Below, piece by piece: positions 26,796 to 35,312 of a stretch of 64,000 nucleotides of DNA. This DNA comes from Lysobacterales bacterium. Lineage in GTDB: Bacteria; Pseudomonadota; Gammaproteobacteria; Xanthomonadales; SZUA-36. Every line of letters begins with the position of its first letter. Position 1 is the stretch's first letter. The notes under the pieces are model-generated. The model searched no databases. It was not told where the DNA came from and saw nothing but the letters and a program-made list of their open reading frames with translations. The stretch is taken from the NCBI GenBank assembly GCA_013001885.1, contig JABDLD010000054.1, positions 1 through 64,000 of the forward strand. Direction: 5' to 3'. Made by a program: the position numbers and the translations under genes.

Positions 26796-27938
26796 TCACT
26801 GAGGTTGCGTTGGAATAAGCGATATTTCGTCTGCGACGAAAAGACTCAAGAACTTGGCCGCGAGCGGTGACTTTTCCACCTCCGCTCCCTGCAGGGGATT
26901 GCCCCAATGGATGCCGTCGGTATTGCCGAGCGCGATCAGCGTCCAACCGTCGTCCGGCGCTTTCAGGAGCAAACCTGCATAGGCATCCGGCCACCAGCCC
27001 CCGTGCCAGACCAGTCGATGGCCCTGCCAGTCCTGCACGTACCAGCCGTACGCGTAAGGTGCCGGTTGACCGTCAACATCCAATGGTGGGGTCCACATTC
27101 GTTCGACAAGCGCAGTTGGCAAGATCTTGCCTTGATCCAACGCCATGGAGTAATCGGCCAGGTCCAAAGCACTGGCAATTATCCCAGAACTCGCATTGAG
27201 TTCAGGGTTTGGCAAGATAGACGGGGCGAGGCCGTCATTTTGATCAGGGGCGTGCCGAAATGGCGGCGCTAGATTTGTAAGTGCAATCCCTTTTCCGGGA
27301 TCTCGCCATCCAGCTGCTACGGATTCCAGCTCTGCGGGTCCAATTACGTATTCGTACATCCATTCGCGCCATGTTCTGTCGGTGTTTTCCTCCACCCAGT
27401 TTGACAGACGTCCGAAAACCACCGGGTTATACAGAAACGTAGATCCAGGATTGCCTTGCACGCGATGTTGCAGGACATGGCGCAGACTTATCGGCTCGTC
27501 ACATCGTGGCGACTCCACGATAGTGCCGTCATCGAGCGTCCCACCGCCGAAGATGATTCCGCTGTTAGTCAACCGATCGCATCGGTCATCCCAATCACTC
27601 AGTTTTGTGAAGTCATCGTCTAAGTCAATGTGACCATCGTGATCCATGGCGAGCAACGTCGCAGCAGTAAATGTTTTGGTAATCGACGCAACCAAGTACG
27701 ACGTCCTGGCTGTCGTGGGCTCCTCGGCATCGTGATCCTGCCAGCCGATGGCTTCCGACAAGACAATCTCGCCGTCTTTAACCAGCGCGACTGAGAAGCT
27801 AAGAATCTGCTCGTCGCGCCGATATTCCTGCAGGAACTGCTGGAATTCTTCGAGTTTGTCTTCAAGACACGCCGCGAATAAAGCGTTGCCGTAAAATAGT
27901 GGTGCGAGCATCAGGACAAAAGACAACTTCTTAATCAT
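26796..27938 (-). CDS. exported serine hydrolase, beta-lactamase/class C family
   Basis: 380 residues from the ATG at 27938, which starts a good signal peptide (MIKKLSFVLMLAPLFYGNALFA). The serine beta-lactamase/transpeptidase-like fold is shown by SITK at Ser85-Lys88 (the SxxK nucleophile), a Y-N pair at about 170-171 in the second motif position, and HGGWWPDAYAG as the third (HGG) motif. Such proteins are esterases, D-aminopeptidases or penicillin-binding relatives; class C family membership alone does not mean antibiotic resistance. An unusual 25-residue loop, GIIFGGGTLDDGTIVESPRC, lies between motifs 1 and 2 and may form a disulfide with the earlier DRC cysteine. Two further in-frame ATG or TTG starts lie upstream. 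Confidence 0.85.
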   Translation of the reverse strand: MIKKLSFVLMLAPLFYGNALFAACLEDKLEEFQQFLQEYRRDEQILSFSVALVKDGEIVLSEAIGWQDHDAEEPTTARTSYLVASITKTFTAATLLAMDHDGHIDLDDDFTKLSDWDDRCDRLTNSGIIFGGGTLDDGTIVESPRCDEPISLRHVLQHRVQGNPGSTFLYNPVVFGRLSNWVEENTDRTWREWMYEYVIGPAELESVAAGWRDPGKGIALTNLAPPFRHAPDQNDGLAPSILPNPELNASSGIIASALDLADYSMALDQGKILPTALVERMWTPPLDVDGQPAPYAYGWYVQDWQGHRLVWHGGWWPDAYAGLLLKAPDDGWTLIALGNTDGIHWGNPLQGAEVEKSPLAAKFLSLFVADEISLIPTQPQ

Positions 27939-28037
27939 CTTCACTTCGATCCAGGGTTGATTCATTACATATAGTGGTAAGAGTTTGTCGTAGTCGGACG
28001 TTACATCAGTCAGCACGCTGCCTATCTATTGCCGGGA

Positions 28038-28215
28038 CCTGAATGGCCGCTAAGGGTCATTTGCAGCGGTCCAATAGCTTAACATGCGAATGTCTCCTTC
28101 GGGTCGGAAGCCGCCCTTAACCCTTCCACAGCGCCAGGGACCGCTTCTCGACGGATACCGGAACTGAATCAGGAGTACATTCGGCTGTGGCTGAGGACCG
28201 CTCCCGGCCAGGAGT
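28038..28215 (+). repeat. degenerate intergenic repeat array
   Basis: Two core-like units in a row: atggccgctaagggtcattt gcagcggtcc and gtctccttcgggtcggaagc cgcc. After a third arm it ends gctcccggccaggagtggaa. The remainder of the 27939-28474 gap is A/T-rich (28290-28335 is almost only A and T) and probably contains the cytochrome promoter, but I cannot place it. Confidence 0.5.
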
Positions 28216-28474
28216 GGAACTTAGCCTCCGCTACTTGGCACGTAATAAGTTCATCCGGAAACTGAAACATCCGTGCGATTCAGGGCAAATGGAACTTAAT
28301 ATTATATTTTTTATATATAATTATTCGAAGACATGGTAGTGTTGATTGCACGTGTGGAGAAACCACCCATGTGTACTACCGGACTGTACTTATACTTGGT
28401 TGATCTCCTCGCAAGTCTCGCCAACCCATTGGGCTGTATAGCTGAAGATGCCTGTCTCAGGAGGAGAATGGTAA

Positions 28475-30316
28475 ATGAATATGCATAGGGATATTACGAA
28501 TGGAAACGGTTTGGCGCTGTCAAAGTTATTTACCCTTGTTTGTACGCTGCTTGTAAGTTTTTCCGCATTCGCCGCTGATCCCGTGATCAGGAAAAGCACC
28601 TACGAGGGTGGCGACAACAAAATCCAACTCAAAGTAGTGAAGGCCGGTCGAGGATCGAAGGTTATTGTTTCGGGGGTGGAAACTGGCCAGATACTGGGTA
28701 CTTTCCATGCCAACAAAGCTGGAAAACTGGAGGAAGAAATCTCCCTGAGTTCAGGGCAAATCGTGCCATGTAACATTCAGGTCGAAACTTCCGGCGGTAG
28801 CGCCACCCGGTCACTTGCAGATGCGCCGGCGGATTGTGGTGATCAAAATGGTGGCGATGGCGGCGATGGCGGCGATGGTGGCGGCACGATCGACCACGAT
28901 AGCCTGGTGTATGCGGGCCCCGGCACCTGCCTTGAATGTCACGAGAAACACGCCAACGATGTCTTCGAATCCACGCACTACCAATGGAAGGGAGAAGCCC
29001 CTGACATGCTCAATCCGGGCAGCGGCGACTTGCAGGGCAAGCATGCCGGCGGCGTGAATACCTATTGTGGAAATATTACCGGTAACTGGGAGGGCTGCAG
29101 CTCATGTCACGTGGGTCGCGGTGCTGAACCGGAAGAATTTCCTACACAAGCACAGCTCGAAAATATCGATTGCATGATCTGCCACCAGGATGCCTACAAG
29201 CGCAAGCGGGTTGACGGCATTTTTCAGCCGGACACGGCCAATATGAGCATCAGCCTGGATGAGGCAGTGCAAACGGTGCACAAACCCTCGCGTGCAAGCT
29301 GTCTCCAGTGCCATGCAAAAGCCGGAGGCGGTGATGCCGTGAAGCGAGGAGACCTGGCTTTGGCAACTGCCCATACCGCTGACAGGCAATACGACGTGCA
29401 CATGGCGACAACCGGCGCCAATTTAAATTGTCAGTCTTGCCATGTGCCGGAGAATCACCGCTTCCCGGGCAAGGGTTCCGATATTCGCCCCACTGACCTG
29501 GTGGGTGTGGACCTGGACTGCACCACCGGCGGTTGTCACAGTTCTACACCGCATGACAGCTCAGAGGTCAACCGGCACACCGAGAAGGTCGCTTGCCAAA
29601 CCTGCCACATCCCCATCTATGCCAAGAATGCCGTTGATTCCATTGCGACCGAGGCCACGGAATTGGATCGCAGCTGGCAGGCGGGCACCAAGCATGATCA
29701 TGCGCCTTTCCACCCGGTACTGCTTAAAGCCAATAACCAGGTGCCCGTGTACCGCTACTGGAACCGTGCGAGTGACAACTACCTTCTGTTCGATGCGGTA
29801 TATGAAGACTGGGAAACAGCTACCTATCACACGAGTGTTCCCGATGGCGCGGTGGATGACCCGAGCAGCAAGCTCTATCCGTTCAAGTACAAGACATCCG
29901 ATTACCCGTTGCGGACCGAGTCCAGCCAACTTATCGCGTTGGATACCAGCGTATTTTTCGCTACCGCAGATGCAGAAGCTGCGGCCGTCGCCGGATTGCA
30001 AAACATGGGCTTCGACTGGAGAGATGACTATCAATGGGTGACAACCGACACTTATCAGCTACTTAACCACCAGGTGAGCCCCAGTGACGACGCCTTGAAA
30101 TGCTCCGCGTGCCACATGAATACGACACGGATGGATCTGCAGGGTGATTTTGGCTTTACCCCTACCCGATCTCGTGCCACTTGTGCTTCTGGTTGCCACT
30201 CAGCTGAAAAGGCCTACGAATGGGAATTTGGCAGCAACGAGGAGTTCAGGGCCCATCACAAAAAGCACGATGAAAAGGGTGCGGATTGTCGGGATTGCCA
30301 TGGATTCGACCGTTAA
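28475..30316 (+). CDS. exported ten-haem c-type cytochrome
   Basis: 613 residues. A signal peptide ends near AFAADP (about 34). Residues 36-118 form a beta-rich domain without haem sites, then a Gly-Asp linker (about 124-137), then the haem-binding part. Canonical CXXCH sites start at 152, 208, 233, 276, 319, 374, 543 and 605. Two variant sites are also present: C-X4-CH at 349-355 and C-X3-CH at 570-575, giving ten in all. Between the seventh and eighth sites lies a 165-residue haem-free region that could bind substrate. It should reside in the periplasm or outside and carry electrons, possibly with reductase activity. It does not match the even spacing of MtrA-type decahaems. The start has aggagga 9 nt upstream. 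Confidence 0.88.
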   Translation: MNMHRDITNGNGLALSKLFTLVCTLLVSFSAFAADPVIRKSTYEGGDNKIQLKVVKAGRGSKVIVSGVETGQILGTFHANKAGKLEEEISLSSGQIVPCNIQVETSGGSATRSLADAPADCGDQNGGDGGDGGDGGGTIDHDSLVYAGPGTCLECHEKHANDVFESTHYQWKGEAPDMLNPGSGDLQGKHAGGVNTYCGNITGNWEGCSSCHVGRGAEPEEFPTQAQLENIDCMICHQDAYKRKRVDGIFQPDTANMSISLDEAVQTVHKPSRASCLQCHAKAGGGDAVKRGDLALATAHTADRQYDVHMATTGANLNCQSCHVPENHRFPGKGSDIRPTDLVGVDLDCTTGGCHSSTPHDSSEVNRHTEKVACQTCHIPIYAKNAVDSIATEATELDRSWQAGTKHDHAPFHPVLLKANNQVPVYRYWNRASDNYLLFDAVYEDWETATYHTSVPDGAVDDPSSKLYPFKYKTSDYPLRTESSQLIALDTSVFFATADAEAAAVAGLQNMGFDWRDDYQWVTTDTYQLLNHQVSPSDDALKCSACHMNTTRMDLQGDFGFTPTRSRATCASGCHSAEKAYEWEFGSNEEFRAHHKKHDEKGADCRDCHGFDR

Positions 30317-30331
30317 CACTTAAGGACTCTG

Positions 30332-30358
30332 TGCCCCCCCGCAATACGCGGGGGGGCA
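30332..30358 (+). terminator. GC-rich hairpin after the cytochrome gene
   Basis: Perfect 11-bp stem (arms 30332-30342 and 30348-30358) with a 5-nt loop, 15 bp past the stop. It has no T-run after it, so it may protect the mRNA end rather than terminate on its own. Confidence 0.6.
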
Positions 30359-30406
30359 GGATCGCTTGGCCGCCCCGGGTCCATTTCAGATACATCAGTA
30401 ATTCCG

Positions 30407-30528
30407 TTGCGGGTCGTTAGCCGCTATTAGCGCCTCTGGATTGCCAGTAACCGCTTTCGGGCGCAAAAGAGAACTCCCCTGGACGTGATGCTTAGGGGAG
30501 TCTATTTCTGAGTTCGGCCAGGAGCGGT
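30407..30528 (+). repeat. family B repeat, copy identical to 35148-35265
   Basis: From gggtcgttagccgctattag (30411) to ttcggccaggagcggt (30528), this 118-bp stretch reads the same as 35148-35265 by eye. Within it cccctgg and the cttaggggag segment can pair, as can the ccgcta/tagcg cores. It lies in the 311-bp gap between the cytochrome and the HCCA-isomerase-like gene. Confidence 0.85.
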
Positions 30529-30627
30529 TATAATCCTCGAACAATACGAGTGGCAAACTTGTTGTAAACGCAACTTGGCGCGTGTGCTAAATTGCGAGTT
30601 CTGCAATGAACTGTAACCGAGGAGGGC

Positions 30628-31278
30628 ATGGTGCCCGCGACCGTTGATCTTTTCTGGTCTTTCAGAAGTCCATACTCGTACCTGGCAACGCCCGAAGCAC
30701 TGCAGCTTCCAGAGCGTTTTGACATAGAACTACGCTTTCGTCCGGTACTACCCCTTGCGGTCAGGCAGCCAGGGTTCTTCAGTCCGGAAAATCTCAAGCG
30801 CGCCAAGTACATCCTGATTGACTGGCCACGGCGTGCGGAAATGCTTGGCCTTCCCCATGCATGGCCCTCGCCCGACCCCATTGTCCAGGACTTGAAAACT
30901 TACGAAATTGCCGACGAGCAACCGTATATCTATCGACTGACCTGGTTGGGCGTCGAGGCAGAACGACGCGGCCGGGGTGTGCCTTTTGCGGCTGAGGTCT
31001 CACGGCTCATTTTTGGCGGTACCGAGGACTGGCACGTCGGAGACCACCTTGCAAAAGCCGCCGCCCGGGCCGGGCTGGACCTGGAGCAGATGGATCTGGC
31101 CATAGCGGATCCGAAATCCCACCGCATGGAAGTCGAAGGCAACCAGCAGGACCTGGAAGCGGCAGGACACTGGGGCGTCCCGACCTTCGTTTTCCAGGGC
31201 GAACCGTTTTTCGGGCAGGATCGAATTGAAACCCTGTGCTGGCGATTGGATCGTGAGGGTTTAACCGTCGACAAATGA
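30628..31278 (+). CDS. 2-hydroxychromene-2-carboxylate isomerase-like (DsbA/GST-kappa fold) protein
   Basis: 216 residues. The N-terminus VDLFWSFRSPYSYLATPEA is the family signature (SxxSPYSYL, catalytic-type Ser in the position of the thioredoxin cysteine). There is a helical insert at about 60-165 and a C-terminal GVPTFVFQGEPFFGQDR with the cis-Pro. The family isomerises 2-hydroxychromene-2-carboxylate in naphthalene breakdown and has glutathione-dependent relatives with other substrates. No aromatic-degradation genes are nearby. ggagg is only 2 nt from the ATG but 5 nt from the following GTG at 30631, so the real start may be the GTG. It overlaps the next gene by 4 bp. Confidence 0.85.
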   Translation: MVPATVDLFWSFRSPYSYLATPEALQLPERFDIELRFRPVLPLAVRQPGFFSPENLKRAKYILIDWPRRAEMLGLPHAWPSPDPIVQDLKTYEIADEQPYIYRLTWLGVEAERRGRGVPFAAEVSRLIFGGTEDWHVGDHLAKAAARAGLDLEQMDLAIADPKSHRMEVEGNQQDLEAAGHWGVPTFVFQGEPFFGQDRIETLCWRLDREGLTVDK

Positions 31279-32570
31279 ATACGCGCGCTAGCGAACATGG
31301 AGCCAGCTCCGTCGATCAAAGAAAGGGTTACTTCAACAGCCCGTGGCCGGGAGAGGATGGAGGACCTCAACGCCTACAGATCCCGCGGGGTATCCGCGGC
31401 CCGAATATTCAGCCGGGCGAGCAACTGATCAGCAACAGCCGGCGCTTGATGTCCGGCAACATGGTGGTTCTGAGGGAGCCGGGAGAGGTTTACCTGATGA
31501 CCATCGCCATGTTTCGCAACCGACTGCTCGGGCTGTCGGCCCTTTCACGAATCGAAAAAATCGATCCGGTCACCCTGAAAACCATTGCAAGATCCCCCAG
31601 GCTGAAAGCGGGCGGTATGTGGCCCGGCGGGTTCGCCGTGCACAGGAATGGTGATCTTTATGTCACCTACGGCTCTTATTGCCATCGCCTGGACCCCAAC
31701 TGTCAACGGGTTAGCAGCTACCGCTTACCGCGGTCCGAACCCTACAACTCCCTGGTGATCCTGGATAACGGGTACCTGGTGATGAAACAGCTGAGCGATG
31801 CCAGCAATGCCGTGCTGTCGATTCTCGATCCGGATACCCTGCAGCCCGTCTGCGAGTCCGTTGAGACTCCTGAGCCCTCCATCTCACGATTAAGCTCCAA
31901 GGGTAATACTGTCTATGTGACCGGGACAAAATCGATTTTCCGCTACCGCTGGAATGATGAGATTGGAAAAGCCGAACTGGATAAGGAATGGAACTTTGAC
32001 TACATTCGAGGCACTCAGCAATCCTACGGCTGGGACCCGGTAATTAGCGGCAACAATGTCTGGTTCATGGACAATGGCAAGCATCGCTATCACGTGTCCA
32101 TGATCAACGCCGGGGTGCGCTCTACGCCAGTGAACGCCATTCGAGTTTCCCTGGAAGATGCCGGCTGTCACACCATCATCCCCGTCACCGGCATGACCAA
32201 AGGCAGCATTACCAATCCCCCCCTTTACTGCCCCCGGAAGAAAATCCTGGTGGCTTATGACTCCGCCAACAGCGTCATCTGCGGATTTGAATACGATGAG
32301 GCTTCCGGTGTCTTGTCCAAGATGTGGCAAAAGACGGCCTTTGGTTGCGGCGGCCACATGATCTATTACCAGGATACAGGCGAAGTCGTCACCAACGACT
32401 ACAGGCGTTTCAGCGATTCGTGCGTCGTGCTGGATATTGAATCCGGTACGGAAAAAGGAAGAGCCACTCTGAGCAGTCTTTCGCAGGGAGTGGTCTTCTC
32501 CAGTCCGGGTTGGGCACGTGACTTCTATTACCTGACCTTCAGCAGCATCTCCAGGGTTGAAGTGCGCTAA
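31275..32570 (+). CDS. protein of unknown function, possible beta-propeller
   Basis: 431 residues without a signal peptide. The start codon overlaps the stop of the HCCA-isomerase-like gene (ATGA), so the two are translationally coupled and probably work together. After a proline-rich start the protein contains about six loosely repeated segments of four beta-strands with central G-D/N turns (for example GGFAVHRNGDLYVTYG, NSLVILDNGYLVMK and GNNVWFMDNGKHRY). This suggests a six- or seven-bladed propeller such as those of sugar or lactone hydrolases. No catalytic residue set is clear to me. It may be a cytoplasmic enzyme or binding protein acting on a substrate of the isomerase-like partner. 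Confidence 0.75.
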   Translation: MNTRASEHGASSVDQRKGYFNSPWPGEDGGPQRLQIPRGIRGPNIQPGEQLISNSRRLMSGNMVVLREPGEVYLMTIAMFRNRLLGLSALSRIEKIDPVTLKTIARSPRLKAGGMWPGGFAVHRNGDLYVTYGSYCHRLDPNCQRVSSYRLPRSEPYNSLVILDNGYLVMKQLSDASNAVLSILDPDTLQPVCESVETPEPSISRLSSKGNTVYVTGTKSIFRYRWNDEIGKAELDKEWNFDYIRGTQQSYGWDPVISGNNVWFMDNGKHRYHVSMINAGVRSTPVNAIRVSLEDAGCHTIIPVTGMTKGSITNPPLYCPRKKILVAYDSANSVICGFEYDEASGVLSKMWQKTAFGCGGHMIYYQDTGEVVTNDYRRFSDSCVVLDIESGTEKGRATLSSLSQGVVFSSPGWARDFYYLTFSSISRVEVR

Positions 32571-32575
32571 GGATT

Positions 32576-32801
32576 GTGCGCGGCCTTTCACGCCCTTTTT
32601 AAAGTTCCGGAATTGCGGGACTTGACCCGTCTTGATTGGGCTTTCACAGTCCTGATGGGCGACTCGTCGCTGAGTTCTCTTGTGGGTCGTTAACAACCCA
32701 GGCTGCTTCTTAATCGACAAATCCCGCTACTGGGCGCATAGCAGAACTTCCCTGGATGCGAATCAAAAAGGAGTTGAGTTCCCAGTTCGGCCAAGAGCGG
32801 T
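32576..32801 (+). repeat. compound repeat (long form of family B)
   Basis: The left 120 bp (from gcgcggcctttcacgcccttt through aaagttccggaattgcggga to gtcgctgagttctcttgtgg) match 35041-35147 closely. They are followed directly by a B unit starting gggtcgttaacaacccaggc and ending cccagttcggccaagagcgg. Confidence 0.8.
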
Positions 32802-32832
32802 CGCTCAAGTATCTGGAGAACAGGCCCCTTGC

Positions 32833-33246
32833 TTAGGCAAAGTAGTAGCCGACCACACGCCATTTAGAATCATCTTCTTTCATAACGGCAATTACCTCTG
32901 TCGCATATTCATTGTTCTCGAACGAACTATCGAATGTGAAGATGAAGTACTGACCATCTGGCGCTCCTGGCAATGATTCGTGAAACTCCGATGAGCTCAA
33001 TTCACGCTTCTCGAGCTTGCCAAGCGGTTCCCGCATATTCTTGATATTGCCTACCCAATCGGACTGGGAGACTTCCGCTTGCAGCAGCGATGAAGCCTGG
33101 GACCAAGTCTCTTGGTATTTGTACTCATCCGCAATCGCGAGCCATTCAGTTGCAGCAATCTTGGCAGTCTCGATTGAAGCAGAGTCGGCATGTGCAAGAG
33201 CGCCTGCAAATAAGAGAATTGAACCCATCAAAAAGCTTCTAATCAT
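32833..33246 (-). CDS. exported DUF4019-family protein
   Basis: 137 residues with a signal peptide (MIRSFLMGSILLFAGALAHA) and the DUF4019 pattern: an early helix with AATEWLAIADEYKYQETWSQAS (about 31-52), then LLQAEVSQSDWVGNIKNMREPLG (about 54-76), and a beta-rich second half ending VVGYYFA. Proteins of this family are small periplasmic domains of unknown role, sometimes fused to other modules. A strong site (gaggagga) precedes the ATG. The gene is single. Confidence 0.85.
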   Translation of the reverse strand: MIRSFLMGSILLFAGALAHADSASIETAKIAATEWLAIADEYKYQETWSQASSLLQAEVSQSDWVGNIKNMREPLGKLEKRELSSSEFHESLPGAPDGQYFIFTFDSSFENNEYATEVIAVMKEDDSKWRVVGYYFA

Positions 33247-33280
33247 TCGGAATCCTCCTCGGTAACAATAAGATCAGACG

Positions 33281-33336
33281 GTCTGCTTTGGGTCATAAGC
33301 TGTCATTCATACTCATTCTACCCCAATGACAGCTTT
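33281..33336 (+). repeat. paired core stem-loops upstream of copy A7
   Basis: tctgctttgggtcataagct gtcattcat and, 20 bp on, aatgacagcttttggccgg. gctgtcatt pairs with aatgacagc, giving a 9-bp stem that spans the pair. It lies just upstream of the gene starting at 33246 and 35 bp before copy A7. Confidence 0.5.
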
Positions 33337-33371
33337 TGGCCGGTTCCAGAGAATAGTAATTCTGAGTGCCA

Positions 33372-33500
33372 ATTTCCGAAAAGAGTCGAACTCGGAGATT
33401 GTGGGCTGGCAGGCGACTGGTTCCGCTAACCGTCAGATTGCGGAATTACATCGGACGCCAAATCCAAGGTGGATGACTGCGGCTTTCGGCCAGGAGCGGA
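33372..33500 (+). repeat. family A repeat, copy A7
   Basis: Head atttccgaaaagagtcgaac, centre ggttccgctaaccgtcagat tgcggaa, tail gatgactgcggctttcggcc aggagcgg. The rest of 33247-33714 contains no gene I support. Confidence 0.85.
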
Positions 33501-33714
33501 AGTCGTCAATAACCGTGAAAAGAATCGAACAGGTTTCTGGCTTTCAACCTCTCCATGAGGATCATCTCGCTTTCCAGGCGCAGCTTAAAGTGGGCTGCGG
33601 ACGAACTACGAGTTGCTGGGTAAGTTATTTGGTGGATTCGATCCGGTTCTGATCGAGTTCAGGGACAGAATCTTCGAGAAACACCTGCAACTGCCGGTAT
33701 CTTTCTAAGACCGG

Positions 33715-34791
33715 TTATTTCGGTACACCGTCTTCGAAAACATTAATGGCCCTATTAAAAGGTGCAGCTCTTTCCCGGTCGTAGTCTGATTCGGCACAAA
33801 CCTTGTCAGACCAGAGCAGTTCTGCCTCTGCCCCCAGTAGTGTTTTCAGTTCTGACTGTGAACTTTCATCAAGCGAAGCAAAATTCTCGCGCAGGATCTC
33901 CAGACAGTAGACCCGGTACCTGGATACAGGCAGTTTCTGATAGGTGCACCCCTGCACTTTCATGGAGAACTTTTTTGCGCCACTTGCATAGGCAAGTGCG
34001 TTTGCCTTTAACTGCGCAAGGTGGGTCTCAACAATTTCCTGTAGAAGGCGTTGTAGATCAGTTGGGTCGGTCAACCAGTCACCCTGTTGATGACTGCTCG
34101 GGATATGCCACATGCGCGCTACCCATTCGTAGACAGCAGGTGCCGTATCCCGCATGATTTCTGCAGGCGTCGGATCCTGGCCAAAATGACGCAGCATCGG
34201 CCCCATCAGGCCAAAGTCAGCAATTGATGGTTTGCTGCCGAGAAGAAAAGGTCGTCTCTCCAGGACGCCTGACATCAGGGCGAGAATATTGTGATAACCC
34301 TGCTCAACGTGATCCCATGTTTCAGCGGTCACGCCATCATTAATGACAAATCCTGTCCGCTGCCGTTTCTTCACCATTCGAATTCTAAAAAATCTTGGCA
34401 TTTTCAGGTGAGCAAGCAGTTCATCAGCCAGAATCCGCGACAGTAACTCCCGGTCGTGATCGTAGCTCCAGCGATAATGCATCGCAGGACGCCAGAGCCA
34501 TTCGTCAGCATAGTCTTCAATGAGCAAGGCGATAAATCGCATTACCGGGTCATCCGGTAGAATGGGATTGTCAGCGTACTCTTTCTCCAGGTGCAGGAGG
34601 ATGGGAGACGTATCAGTCATCAGACGGCCGTCATCATCTTCCAGTATGGGATGCTGGATGCAGCCGACACCCTGCGCCAGCCTTTTTGCCTCCGGGTAGG
34701 GTGAGCGACGCTCGTAATCGATGTTTCTGAACCTGAGATAGGTTTCCAGTTTGCCGGTGTAATAGGAAACGCTGGCGCCGTAGACAATCAC
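33715..34791 (-). CDS. glutathione S-transferase-like protein with long C-terminal extension
   Basis: 358 residues from a GTG. An N-terminal thioredoxin-like GST domain covers 1-80 (VYGASVSYYTGKLETYLRFR, then the cis-Pro segment IQHPILEDDDGR and the glutathione-gamma-glutamyl site DTSPILLHLE). The all-helical GST C-domain covers about 85-250 (GSKPSIADFGLMGPM is the conserved N-capping box region). The last 110 residues extend past the usual GST length and include a cysteine-containing KVQGCTYQ and an R-Y-R-V-Y-C-L-E helix. The extension looks like a separate small domain. Substrate is unknown. The ribosome-binding site is weak. Confidence 0.8.
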   Translation of the reverse strand: MIVYGASVSYYTGKLETYLRFRNIDYERRSPYPEAKRLAQGVGCIQHPILEDDDGRLMTDTSPILLHLEKEYADNPILPDDPVMRFIALLIEDYADEWLWRPAMHYRWSYDHDRELLSRILADELLAHLKMPRFFRIRMVKKRQRTGFVINDGVTAETWDHVEQGYHNILALMSGVLERRPFLLGSKPSIADFGLMGPMLRHFGQDPTPAEIMRDTAPAVYEWVARMWHIPSSHQQGDWLTDPTDLQRLLQEIVETHLAQLKANALAYASGAKKFSMKVQGCTYQKLPVSRYRVYCLEILRENFASLDESSQSELKTLLGAEAELLWSDKVCAESDYDRERAAPFNRAINVFEDGVPK

Positions 34792-35040
34792 GTTAAGTTT
34801 TCTCGTCCCTCTTACCGCACGCAGGTTGCTGCGATACTGCTGATCGCGTACCTCTGCGAGCTTCGCGGATCATATGTCGATCGTGGACAGGAAGTATAAA
34901 CCACCCCTTTTGTTCTTATCAAAGTAACCGTGACCATTGACCGGGTGGCTCTTTAACCCCTGAGCCATCGGTGTGCTGGCCGTCCGTGCGTCTTGAGCCT
35001 TACCCGTTGGCCCCAAAAGACGTCATTCCGTTAAAGGTTC

Positions 35041-35265
35041 TGCGCGGGCTTTTGCGCCTATTTTAAAGTTCCGGAATTGCGGGACCTGCCCCGTCTTGAT
35101 TGGGCTACTGCAGTCCTGATGGACGACTCGTCGCTGAGTTCTCCTGTGGGTCGTTAGCCGCTATTAGCGCCTCTGGATTGCCAGTAACCGCTTTCGGGCG
35201 CAAAAGAGAACTCCCCTGGACGTGATGCTTAGGGGAGTCTATTTCTGAGTTCGGCCAGGAGCGGT
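35041..35265 (+). repeat. compound repeat: long family B element
   Basis: 35041-35147 matches the left part of 32576-32801, and 35148-35265 appears identical to 30411-30528. It is therefore a fusion of the two arrangements and the most complete copy of the long form. The rest of the 521-bp gap 34792-35312 shows no gene. Confidence 0.85.
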
Positions 35266-35312
35266 CATCCACAAACTTCAGGTCGATCGGTCTCTCAGCG
35301 AATAAAAGCGCG

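Noticed and set aside
26796-27938. An antibiotic-resistance beta-lactamase
   Set aside because: The motifs show only the broad class C/serine hydrolase family; the second motif is atypical and no resistance context exists.
28475-30316. MtrA/DmsE-type decahaem cytochrome
   Set aside because: Those have ten regular CXXCH sites in about 300 residues and partner genes for a porin; here two sites are variant, spacing is uneven and no porin or outer-membrane partner is adjacent.
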